In this document: positions 36,401 through 49,300 of the stretch, piece after piece
Layout: each line of letters begins with the position of its first letter
Numbering within the stretch: position 1 is the stretch's first letter
DNA from: Pomacea canaliculata
Lineage: Eukaryota > Mollusca > Gastropoda > Architaenioglossa > Ampullariidae
Direction of reading: 5' to 3'
Length of the DNA: 64,000 nt
Assembly: GCF_003073045.1 (NCBI RefSeq)
Contig: NC_037592.1
Coordinates: 11,250,007-11,314,006, forward strand
Notes under the pieces: model-generated
What the model was told of the DNA's origin: nothing
What the model saw: the letters and a program-made list of their open reading frames with translations, nothing else
Databases searched by the model: none
Translations under genes and position numbers: made by a program

Positions 36401-39400
36401 GACTCCGGACCGTGGGTAGTGTGGCTCTTGGTTGCTATGGGAGTCTTGTTCTGATTGTTGCTGATGTCAGTTTGGGCATCTGCTTGCGACCACTGCTCAA
36501 ATCAGCGAAACACAATTCATCTACAACAAAGCCACACAAATCTCAAACTTTTCACAACTTTTTATAAATATCAGGGAAACTTAGCAACAATATTTTGACT
36601 CACTACTCTACCTGTGTCCAACCTCTGTGATCATGTTCAAACTACAAGTTCATCCTCGTCGACAAGAGCGGACGACCTGTGCGTGAACGAGCGTAAACAT
36701 ATAAACTTAACGGTTTTAAGCGCAGAAAATCCCTGTGTACAAATAAACTTAAATCGACAAAGCATACTGTTTGGTGATTAATTTTAAGACTGAGCTTTGG
36801 TGTATGAAGGCGAAGCTGTTCCTCGACTGACACCATGCTCTCTCGTTTTCTTTTTATCTCACACAGTGACCGAAAAGAAATGATTTTTTTATTATTACCA
36901 AAAAATGTGACATTTTCCCGCCATTTTAAATCAGTGTCTTCTCCTTTTTATGCCTTTCAGATCGTCATGAAAGTGAAGAAATAAGTCGATGGAAAGCGAA
37001 GATGTTAACAGATTAATCTGGACAAAATGTCTACCCACAAACTTACCTTATTTTGCTGTTTGGGTTGTTCCTGCTGCTGATTGTAGTGGTGGTGGTGCTC
37101 TTCCTGACATGTCCACAGTTACAGGCCCTTTGCGGTCATACTTAGTACAGAGTTTCATCAATGCATTTTTCTTTTCTTTCTTTTTTTCCTTTTTTTCTGT
37201 AAGCCTATTTCTGGAAGAAGCTTGGCATTTCTTTACCACAAAAATCTAGCAACTTTGAGACAAAAAAGTTTTTTTTGTAGGAGAAAATCAAGTTAAACTA
37301 ATTAACGAGAGACTTTCCTGTTTTCTGCACCTAGTAGGTGCTAGGCAGGAGTAGCAGCTATATCGAGAACGATGTGCTGGAAAGTTGTCAGACCGTCCCA
37401 CTCCTGGACACAGCGGGTGGCTTCCAGACGACAGGGTGCGTGTGCATGTCCACCGCGCCAGCGAGCCCAGGCGTCAGACCGCGGACGTCAGAGGCTGTCC
37501 TCGGACCCCTCGCGCCCTCTGCCGGCTAATGCATATGCATAAGTTGACACACGCGCCTTTTGTTTCACCGGCATCCCAGCTCAGGGTCCCAACAATCAGA
37601 AGCCTGCCCCTCCGCTGGTCTGCTGGTCCACTTCATCCTCTCATTGGACCGTTCGGGGAGGGCAGATGGGAGGTTTCTAGTAGGTCGTTGCCATTTGTGC
37701 AAAAAAAAAAAAAAAAAAAAAAAGGGATCCGGTTTTCGACACGGTCATCTCTCTTTCTCCCTCCCCGTCACTCTCTTTATTTCTTTCTTCTTCCTCTCAT
37801 TCACTTCGCCTTCTCTTTAATTATCTATTTGTTCATTTTCTCTCCCTCTCTCTCCTATTCTGTCTACTGGCCTGATAAGCGGGAGGGGCAGGGAGGATTG
37901 GTGTACCCGCGCCCACTACTGTGATGGAGGCCTGGCCTTTGGCAGTAGTTTTTTTTTTCTTTTTTTTTCTTTTAACCAAAAACGGAAAGAAAAAGCAACA
38001 ATAGAAAAAATGCTTTAAAGTGTAGGCTTTACAGCTACCAAAGATGATATACAAAGTCTATTAGAGTTACCGCTACCTGAAATAAATGTATGCAGTTAAA
38101 TTAGTCTCTTCTGCTTCACAAAAAATATGTACTAAAAAAAGTTATCCAATTAATACAAATTATTTGTGATAGCTTTGATCATAATGTCACTGGTTTAAGT
38201 CATGTTAATGCAATACCAAAAAAACTGAACATGTTTGCCATCGTTAGTATCATTATCAGGTTTTCATTTCTTATATAACACTGCATTATATTTACTGTTC
38301 TTCAAACTCTGTTGACATTTATTTATTTGAGGGAATAGAGTAGGTGAAGTGTTAATTGTATATAATTCAATTTCTCCAGAGTGAATGAATACAAATGTCT
38401 GATGTTTGTCTGGTGCCTGTTCCCAAATCTGTGACGACTGCGATATCATACCTGCATTAGGATGTAGGATATAAATATTATATACTGGGAAAATAATAAA
38501 CGACTACAACTAATGTAATACTAGGAGTCCGGAAAGGTCATTTGCCTCGGCGCCCGGCGGCCATGTATTTCTCTCCTCTCTCACTTTCATGATTTCTCTT
38601 TAAATTTTTCTCTGTCTGCCCTTGATGGAACTGATCTGTAATACGAAGACTGTTGGTTACAACAAAAAAAACTCCAAAAACAAAAACAAACAAAACAAAA
38701 CAAAACAAAAACAACAACAACAACAACAACAAAAAAGGAACAAAAAAAAACCAACAACAACAAAAAAGGAACAAAAAAACAAAAAACAAACAAACAACAA
38801 AACAAAACCAATATTGCAGCTGAAGTAAACATATAGCCGCAGACTTTTGAACAGTTTTGAGATTCTCTGGTGTATTCTCACCCACGAGAAAGTTATTGCT
38901 TTGTCTGGAAAAAAACCCCAAAGCCATAAAGATGGCAGCATAAAGGTCAGAGTTGTTGAAAGGTGTTTGTGTGGTGAATGTGTGAATAGAGAAGAGGAAG
39001 GACAATTGTTAATGATGCATCCGCGTGGCAATCTGACAAAATACTGAAACAGTGCACCGTGTGCAAGTGCGAGCGCTCTTCTCCTCTCATTCCCTTTGTT
39101 TTGTTTTTGTTTTGCAGAATAGGGTTTGTGTGGCAAGAGAGCCGAGGCCCACAGAGAGCCGTGGCCCACTCCATCCAGTCCGCCAGTCCTGCCTGCGCAC
39201 CTCCCGAGAGTGATGGCTGCTTGCGCCCAAGGTAGAAAGCCGAGAGAGGGGAGGAAAGCCTAGCTGGTGCAGGTCACTGTTTTATTGATACAGCACACAC
39301 ATCGGTGGCAGACGAGCCCAGCGAGGTGACCGCTCAAGGGAACTAACATCGACACTCTGTCGACGGCTTTTGATCCACTGATAACACCGACGGAGGGGCG

Positions 39401-40334
39401 CGCGGAGCCGCAGCAAGCGTTGGGTTCATCCTCCGGAAACTGGGGGCTGGAGGGGATGCGAGTCGCATCTTTATACGCAGCGGCAGTCACTCACAGCTCA
39501 ATCAAGTGCCAACTCAAAGACCAACTTCCTGGGGCCAAGATCGGTGTGTAGCTGGTTTTGCTGGTGAGAACTTTCCCGTCTTTTTTCTGAGATGAATGTT
39601 TCCAGATAAGCTGCCAATGCCAAACTGGAAATGGTCTGGATTTCTAACGTGTGATCGAAGTTCAGTGACGGACACCTGGCAGAAGAATTTATTTTAAAGT
39701 TCAAAGAAAGGTTTACCCATGCTTATCAAAACCTGCGTTTCGGACTCAAAAGACTTCACCACAAGACTGCTGCCAGACGAGAGTGTCGTCTGCAATTCCA
39801 GTTGACAGAGCGCATGACTGCTCGTGCAGCAGTTGTTGTGATGATGGAGAGGTACTGTTCATGGGCGAGTCAGAGGTCGTGTGTGGAGTAAACGTGATGC
39901 TGCTTAATATGTTAGCGTGAGGGGAACTCACTGTCTGCTGGCAGTCACCTTTCCGCCATTATCTGGGCAGTCATCAGCGGTTGGACTTTTTTCTTTTTTC
40001 TTTGTTTGTTTTTTGTTGTTGATGCCATCAAGGACCTCGTGGCGAATAAAACAAAGATTCGAGCTTTCGGTTGGCTGTAAGAGGAAGGTGACGATGAAAA
40101 GGCTGATTGCGCAACTTCTGCGTTGCTTTCCGAAAAATGTTTAGTCGCCGGCCAGACAACCTGGGAAAACCTTCCATATCACTCTCAACATTCGTCCTTG
40201 GAAGAACAACAGAGACGTTACAGTCAATCACACATTGACAGCAACATTGACAGGAGTAAACTACAGGGCAGCTCATCACCTAAAGTTCAAGTCAGTAACG
40301 AGAAGAGTTCTGTGAGAACTACTAAAGTGTCATC
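36401..40334. other. Shared upstream region of the divergent receptor genes
   Basis: No recognisable coding exon lies in this 3.9 kb, so promoters and 5' UTR exons of both receptors should be here. Visible structure is a poly-A run at 37702-37723, pyrimidine-rich DNA around 37740-37860, and an A/C-rich (AAC)n tract at 38661-38812. There is also a candidate acceptor, TTTTGTTTTGCAG, ending near 39117 that could start a 5' UTR exon of iGluR B. Confidence 0.4.
38661..38812. repeat. (AAC)n / (AAAAC)n low-complexity tract
   Basis: About 150 bases composed of A with regularly spaced C, including a clean AACAACAAC run at 38709-38731. Confidence 0.9.
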
Positions 40335-43300
40335 ATGTCTGCCAGGACGGGACGAGCGAAGACCTCGGCCATGTTGATGGTCTTTGTCACCTTGGCTTTG
40401 TCACCTGCTGTGACCAGCAGGTGCTCGAAGACCCCGAACGGCAAGCCGTACTCTCTGACCATCGGTAAGTTGATTTCTTCATCTTTGTCTTGTCGTTTGT
40501 CTTCTTCTTTATGCCTATATATATATATTTTGTTGGCATGGAGGGAAGCAACAAGGGTCATCCATGTCTGCTTTTTTCTGGGTTTCTTTCTCAGTTGTTC
40601 TGTGTGCTCTAATGACTGATTAATAATGTCTACTTTATTATCTTTATTTCTTTAGCACTGATTAATAATTCCTTTTCTTTATTTATTTCTTTGTCTCACT
40701 CCTGTCTTAATTAATCCCCTTCATTCAGTCAGTACCCCATCCAAGGAGACAGTGAGTCCTAATGAACGGAAGAAAGAGCGAATGTCACTCAGATTCACAA
40801 TGGACAGTGAGTGAAGTGTCTGATTGTAGCAAAGATTTTCACCAGTCTTGATTGAAAAGAACTGGGAAAAAAAGTCTGTGGAAGGTTATCTGAAAAAAAA
40901 GACATCATCTCATGCGAAGTGCCTTAGGGTTCAGAGACTGTATCCGCCATGTTCACATCATCGCTTGGTCCAATCATTGAGGACCATGGTATGAACATGG
41001 AGAATGGTTCTGGTCTTTTGTCTCACGAAGATCCCATTCATAAAGAGCTTCTGAACCACAACTATGCTTTCTTATTAAATTATTACCTGTCCTGCTTTAT
41101 GAATGTGATTTAAACCAGCATTTCCCATCATGCAAATATACGAAGTTTTGAACTCTTCGCTAATAGCCATTCAAAATGTTTGTTTGTTTTCTCTATTTCA
41201 AGGGTTCATCTTTGCACAGGTTCGTCAACTTTTGTTTGCGGACACAAGATCAATTCTTGATCTTTAACAGTTTTAGTGTGTGGAAAGATTAATGCTTAAA
41301 CTCTGGCCTGGAAGAAAAATTATAAATTATATTACACCTGTAATTAGGAATCCTTTTAGATTGCTCTCCAGTGATAAAAGAATTTAACTTAAACTCGTAT
41401 CAGCAAGATAAAGGGACTGAGTGAAAAATTTATTGTCAAATGAACGGGTTTGAGTAATATAAATATATATAATTATATAAATATAAATAAATTATATAAA
41501 TAATATATAATTAAGAAAAACTGCAATTCATCTTAGAAATACAAGCATTTAACATTACCTTCTGTGGAACGGACTGCCACTTTATCATAATCTTCCTGAG
41601 TAAAGTCACTGAGAACCAACACATTTCTGATATTCTGATTTTTTGACAGCTTTACCTCATCCTGCTCATTCTCCTCCTCATTATAATCACTATCATCTAG
41701 CTGGACAGGGGGCAACTCTTTTGTTGCACATTGTCAGACCAGCATTTTTTATCACTTCGTCTTTTTGATTCCTTGAGTTAGTTGCTTCGTTGAAGGCGCC
41801 TGTCATGTTGCTGAGGTACACTCACTCACGACATGTTCGTTCTTTCAACAACAAAAAAGACTGCTTCAAAGAAGCATAGCGGTGTGAAACGAAAATGACA
41901 AATATAAAATTACAAAATGAAAAATAAATTCAAATCCTCATTGGGGTGAATAAAATTATAAAAAAAACATGATTTCACCCAAACAATGTCTTCAATCAAA
42001 GAGTCCAGTGAATTCCATATCATTTATTCGCAAGCAGCATCCCACTACTTAGCTCTACGATCACTGAATTATTACACAAATAGGAGTCAGGTCCCTGACA
42101 CTCGAAAGGTCAGAGGTGAGCTGAGCATCCTTTACGTCTAGATTTTTACTGGGCGCTAAGTAGCGGTTACGACCTTAAAGTTAACACATATTCTCATTAA
42201 ACAACCCGCATAATAACGATTCTGATTCACTTATCTCTAGGTAATGTTACAAAATGATTTAGCTTCGATTAGACGAGCCACAGACGAGGTTACAACAGGC
42301 GTGATTTAGAGGCCGCGGAGGTACACATCTCACAGAAACAACAATTAAATTGCTCTACTGAATATTCTCACATTCCTGCAAGTAGTGAATACACCGATTA
42401 CCATAGTTAGTTATTTTTTATTTTTTAATTCCCTGTATTTCCAATTTACCGTGGTCGTGTATAGTACTCCATTTATTATCTAGAATAGTCTATAACACCT
42501 AATGATTGACTGTCTTAGAGATAAAGAGGACGTCAAGAGAAACGCTTCATCAGACACAGATATACAATGTTCATGCAACCATTGATGCACAACGACTGAC
42601 AGACATGAAAGCGAACGTGTGAACACGTCGAGCGATGGAGTAAAGTTCATAGAACGCTCGATCGGTCAGTGAACACACAAAATAAAGCAACAAGTTTCTC
42701 GATTTGTCATAATATCACTTGACATGCTCTCATTGCATGCGGATGGCAGAGCCGGTAATGAATGGAAATCAAACACCGGGCGCTGGCCCACCGTGGGACC
42801 ACGAGGGGATGCCTCCCATTGTGTGAGCGGCTCCACGCAAGGGAGCTAATTGCATGCAATTTCAGCCGACGATTGCGTATGTGCATGTTTGATTACGTCC
42901 CCTGATCAAAGACCAGCACAAGGCCTGGGTAATGGCGGTCGGTGCGACGGTCTCTTTATCAGCCGATGAACACGTGGATGTCGGTAATAGGTGAAGAGGT
43001 CATGGTAACAGCAAATAATGCGAGAGAACAGCAGTTCGCGATGAACTAGAGCAAACTTTGGAAAAGAGTGATCGGTTGATCTGGTATTCATGTTTGTTTT
43101 GTTTTTTGTTTGTGTTTTATTACTTGTCTGCGTAGTTGTTTGTCCATCCTTCTTATTCTGTCCGGGTCTTAAGCGCTGAGAGAGTGCTTCTTCGTGAGTG
43201 TGATTATGCGGTATATCAATCACACGTTTATTATTTATTATTATTCATTTCCCCTCATCCATTACCCGGCAACGCGCTCCGAGCACGCTTATCGAAACAG

Positions 43301-46300
43301 CGAAGCGACATAACAGAAATTAATTGTAAATAAGGACAAATGCGGTAAATATTCCAAGGAGGATGTTCTCTCTACCCGCTGTCAAAATGGAAGAATATCC
43401 ACTAAACGTCATCGATGATGCATATAATACAAGGACGTAATTAAGGAGCCTCTGGAACGCGTCATCATAGATGAATATATTACAAGGACGTAATTCAGGA
43501 GCCTCTGGAATGCGTCATCGATGATGCATTTATTACAATGACGTAATTAGGGGGGGGGGGGGTCCTCTGGAAGGCGCCATTGTGGGAAGATGTCGGACAG
43601 CAGTGACTTGAAGACAAGGATGGAGAGGACCAGAGAGGGAGGACGAGAGCGGAAGGATAGAGGGATAAAGACGGAATTCGTTCCCGGGGAGGGAGAGAAA
43701 ATAAAGTGAGGTAGGCAGACCCTCCTGCTATGAATCTTTTTTTTTTTTTTTTTTTTTTGTGTGGATCGAGCTGCACCAGAATTGCCCTCTGAGACAAATA
43801 AAGTTTTATCTTATCTATGGAGGGGGGACATATATATTCCCCTTTCCTTCGTCTGAACTGTCGCCATTAGCAGACAGCTAAACTACAATTTCATTAACAT
43901 TTTAGCGGATTACTCACCCCAACCCTTGGTCTCCAGTCACCTTTCGAGACAAAGACTTAGCATTGACGAGGGACCAGCTGATTGGGTTGTCTTACGTGTG
44001 CCTGTGAACAGCAAAGTGTTCTGTCAGGTTTTTAATGAACTGTTTGGGGGATGTTAATTAATGATTCAAGTCTCTACGTGTCATGACATTTGTCTTGCTT
44101 TGTCATACTGAGCCATGATAGACCATGAGGTCATGATGCATTGTGATGTATATGGATAGTAAATTTTTTTTAAAGTAGTGGTCAACAAATCTGGCGGTTT
44201 CTGCAGGTCTGTTGACGGAGACCACAACTTCCAACTTCACTATTCAGCGAATCATCCAGGAGAACATCCGGCTTGACATTTACATCAAGAACTGCTTTAA
44301 AAGTCCTCACTACATCACTCTCGCCGTGAACACCAGCCTCCTCATCCCATCCCAAGGCTGGACCACCATCAATAACGGCATCGAATACGGTAAGTCAGGA
44401 ATACTTTGAAACTACGACCATTCCCGTAAACACACTGCACATCAAGAGACACACGCACACACGGGTGACGAGATCGAGACCCACGATCCGACTTTTTCCC
44501 ATAGCATTGACGTGCATCTAAGGTTAAGAAATGTTGAAAGTAAAGTCTTGATCAACAATCCGCCGATTCACCATCGGAAGTAAACTGGATGAAAAAGTGG
44601 AAAATAAACAAAAATCCCTTTTAACAACAAGCTGGGCGCTAAGAAGGAACCATAACCTGGGGACATTCTGCAGCCAAAAGTATTTGAGTTATCTACCTTT
44701 GTCTTTGTACCCGCTCTTCGTCGCAGACGGACTAGATGGATATAGAGAATGTACACTTCAAATGTACAATGCGCTCTATTATTACTTTGAATAATGTCGG
44801 TTAATATCTCACTGCTCGTAACTCATCAATGAAGCTTGGAAATTTATGCATATTACACGAACATCACGTGACATAGCTTTTCTGTATTATCCGCTGTCGG
44901 TCGTGGAACGTGTTACCCACTGAGGGTATAAACTGCACTGATGTCTTGTTGTCACGTGTCCTTTCCAGAAATGACAAAGCAGGGAGCACTGGAGGGCGAG
45001 ATCCCTAATGTGATCATCGGTCCGTTCTACACCAACCTCGCCATGATCCTCGAGCGCCTCCACATCCCTTATGTCGTCACAGACTACAAGGTGCTGGAGG
45101 CCGGACTCTTCACGCCCCACACGCTTCAGAAAAACTAGTTACAGTCGTGTGTCCACAACACACAGTCATTGGGTCGACACATACAGCATTTAATTTTAGT
45201 CTTATTTTGTAAAATATGGACGTCCTAAGAATTGATATTAAAATAAGGTAAGGTAGTTCTGTTAAAAATAGCAATAAATTAATGGCATTGTTAATTGTTC
45301 CTCTTTATTGCTTTATTGAGAAGATAACCGCCAGACTCTGGTCTCGCTCAGGGCTTTGACTGGATCGACATGAGCCGGGTGCAGGACACGACGCCATGGG
45401 GTACACTGGTGGAGATGAGGCCGCCAGCTCAGGAGCAGAACCTGGCGGTCGTCGACTTCTTCATCAGTGAAAACAGCACATCGGCCGTCATGATCATGCC
45501 AGAGAGCGCCGCTGATAACCAAGGTGACCTTTCACCCCGTCAACACCTACTCTCTTCTTCTAAACGCCTTCATATCTCACGAAGAACAAACAGGAGTCCA
45601 CTATGCGCCATTGTCAGCCTCGGGCAGATGGGATGATGGGTTGATATGCATGACTGCTAGTCATGGGCAAATAAGACAAAGGGACCGGGGACTCAATCGT
45701 CATCAGATATGTGGCATTTGTACGAACAGTCACTGTGCGTGCGTGCGAGGTTGGTGGGAGGCTCATGTTAAGTTATTCACTCATGTTTGTGCATGTTTAT
45801 TGGTGTGATTGTGTCTGTGCGTGCGTGCGCGTGCTGTTCAGAGTGTCAGAAACCTTGCCAGCCAGATGCTGGGGGTGGGCATCTCCCTCATCCCCTACAC
45901 CCTGGACCCCCGCGGGCAGGAGGCGGAGAAGATGGTGCAGGAGGTCCTTCGTAACGCGCAGCTCTTCCGCCAGAAACACTTGATCGTCTGCAGTCCTCGA
46001 GATGCGAGAGACCGGCTCATCCACCTCGTGCTCAGAATGGTAGGCCTATTAAGAAAATAATCTTACAAAAGAATACCAGTCTGGTTTCAAAAACACATAC
46101 TATTATTAACCATTTATTCACATTCTTCAGCTGCAAATAAAATAAAAACTACAGAAACAGTAAGATTCCAGGTTGATTGTGATCATAAAAATACAGATAA
46201 AACTGGACTTTTTTTTCTTTGTCACGTGACAGGCCAGGCTGTTTGACCTGACCACCAGCGAGGATCAGGTCATCGTGATCGTGGACCCTGTAAGTATTAT

Positions 46301-49300
46301 CTGCCCTTGACATTCTGGACCCTGTATTGTCTGCTCTTTTCCACTGAGGCATAGTTTGCATTGGGCGGTCTCTATGGTCGGTTTTCCTTTTAAAAACTAC
46401 TTTTTATATGACAATTTTTAGAAGAGAAAGGTTTTAAAAAATTTTTATTAGAGGAGTATTAAAGATATATATAAATTAGAAAGGTACAGTCTATGGCTCC
46501 TAGCTCATGAAAACCAGAGGCTGTCGATCACGTGGTTTTCGTGATGCAGAGGCCATATTTATGATACCTGCGGCTCTAATGGGTATGTCCAGAATATATA
46601 TATGTGTGTGTGTGGTACAGAGCTCGCACCTGCAGCCCATGGCCAGTGTGACGGAGAATGTACCGACTGGGTCTCTTCTCCGCTCGCTGTCGTCTGCTCG
46701 CCTTCCGGTACGTGGAGCCCAGCAAGGAGGAGGCCGAAGCCGACGCTGGCACAGCCACCGCCAAGGACGCCGCAACGGTCATCATCCTCGCCCTTCAGAA
46801 CTACCTGCTCCAGCAAACCGAGCAAACTGACCGCTTCTCACCTGACAGGTTCATCGAGCAGCTGCGGCAAGTGAGTGTTCTCGACACACGGTCTCTGTCT
46901 CTCTCACACACACACAGTATAGGTGAGACAGGTCACGTGGGAAGATGGCATTAGTCACACACATCTACAGACATATGTCAGTGACGTTACACAATGCACA
47001 GGTGACTATACTGACATCTACAGGTACACATAAGTCTCTTTCTTTCTTTCTCTCTCTCTCTCTCACGTTACACAAAATTTTATACATATACGATCCTTAC
47101 TCACACTTATACACAAGTACAAATAATCACTCTCTTATGACTTGTCTGGCATATTTCATTATTAAAATTTAAAAATGCTGATTTAAATTGTTCCACATAA
47201 AACGGCCTTTTCTCAAACTCCACTTTATTACTTTATACCTCCTTAAAGAGATTTTCAATTCCATTTATGAATTTCTAAACACTGAATAACTTTATAAAGA
47301 TCAGAAATCCCCCTGTGAGATTTTCCATGTCGCAGAGGAAAGGGTTTATTTTTTATTTTTGTTGACAATCCAGGTAAAGTTGCAGCATGGTCCTACAGGA
47401 GCTCTAGAGTTTAACTCCACAGGTCAGCGGATTAACTACACGTTACATCTGTACAATCATGGTGGACAAGACATGTACACTAAGGTATTGACTGTTTGCT
47501 ATTAACTACATTTATACATATTCACTGTCCAACTCTGCCATATCTGTGTTTATTTGTGTGTGTGAGAGTGTGTATGTGTACTCTGAACTACTTTTACCTG
47601 TTATGCCTACAAATCCACATACAGCAAGAAAGCAAGACTGTAGACGTCGGAAAGAACGACTATGGCTATGATGCCACCTTGTCTTTCAGTTGAAAAAGAT
47701 AATAATATACCAGCTATCAACAAATAGTTTATACAAAGTCTTGTAGTCTTCAAGATGAGAAAATTGTGACTGTTTATGACGTCACTGAAATGTCACGTGG
47801 GTTGGCTGACAAAACTGTCTGCGCAGATCGCCGAGTGGACGCCAGCAGGAGACAGCCCGGCCACGCGACTCAACCTCACGGACGAGGAGGACGAGGCCAA
47901 CAAGAACTTGCAGTACGGCATCTTCCCTGACCTCGTCAAGATCGTCGTGGTGCTAGTGAGTGCTCTTTGAACCCCAACTTCCTGTTAAGTATTTTATGTT
48001 TAGTTTATGTTATGTTAGGAAGTTTTATATTAGCTTACGTTATTTTGTTTGAGGATCCCTGTTCAGTTTGAAGTAGGGTTTCAAGGGGTTAATCAGTCAG
48101 TTGCTCAGTTGACGATCAGTTGGGGTCATCATCACATTAAGATGTTGCCAGAGCAGACGACATTGCTCTGAACTGGTGCGTAGGTTCGCTGCTCCTAGAA
48201 ACATCTAAGCAGTAGACATTGTTGTTTCTGGTGGCAGGAGGAACCGTTCGTCATGTTGCGCGACCACACGGCAGACAGCACAGAGCGCTACGAGGGCTTC
48301 ACCATAGACTTGCTGCGCCGCCTAGCGGAGGAACTCAAGTTTAAATACGAGATTTACGTCAGTCCAAGAAACGCTTACGGAAATAACCCAGGTGAATCAT
48401 GGGATGGAATGGTCGCAGAAATTCTTGCTGGGGTAAGAAGCGATCGGACTTTATTTTTGTAGAACTGTCATCTCTCGAAGTTTCAGTCGTTTCTGACTTC
48501 CTCCCTTACTTTCGGAGAAGTTTCTTTTCAAAACAACTCGTTCGTGCTTCTTCGTCGCGTTTTTCTTCCTCCATGTTTGTCGTCTGCTTTTCGTTTCTTC
48601 CACGTTTGTTGGTGACTTTCTGTGAGTTGTCTCCTGTATCTTTGCCATCCCACAATTTTCCTAGGTCTGCTTTTCCGGGCTGTCGTGTGAATTCGAAATA
48701 ACAAATGTACTTCGAACGGCTGCTTGTATCTATTTTTCAGAATGCGGTGCTTGCAGCAGGAGCCATTTCTATTACCTCTAAGAGAGAAGAGGTGATTGAC
48801 TTCAGCCTGGGTGTCCTCAGAACAGGCGTCAACATCCTGGTCAAGAAACCAACTGAAACACTCACCATCTTCCAGGTGATGTCATCATACAATCGTTTGG
48901 AGATTTGTTTCTGTTGCTTTGGGGATATTTATAAATCTTTATGACCTGAAGTATCAGTATATTACCAAAGATCGTGTGTTATAAACTGAAATCTCAGTTC
49001 ATGACCTAAAGGATTATGCCCACCCTCTCCACAAATAAATTTGCTTAATGGAGAAAATCGACAATGGAGTAAGTGCCTAAAAGATCAATGAAAACCAAAA
49101 ATGAGTGGAATCCCAGTTTTGGGGGATTTTTTCTTCACCATGTTATGAAAGCGAGCATAATTAAAAAAGCTGCCAGGCGTTCATCTGTGTGAAAGACTTA
49201 TTGTCATGCATCAGTCATCAACAGACTGGTTGCCTGGATGGTGGGAAAATTGTCTGAACACAAGAACATCACCCAACGCTTGGCACTGTTAATAATTTTA

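Noticed and set aside
41533..41715. Minus-strand 60-codon acidic frame (QLDDSDYNEEENEQDEV...)
   Set aside because: It has some coding character and could be a transposon or gene remnant, but no splice context or recognised family supports it.
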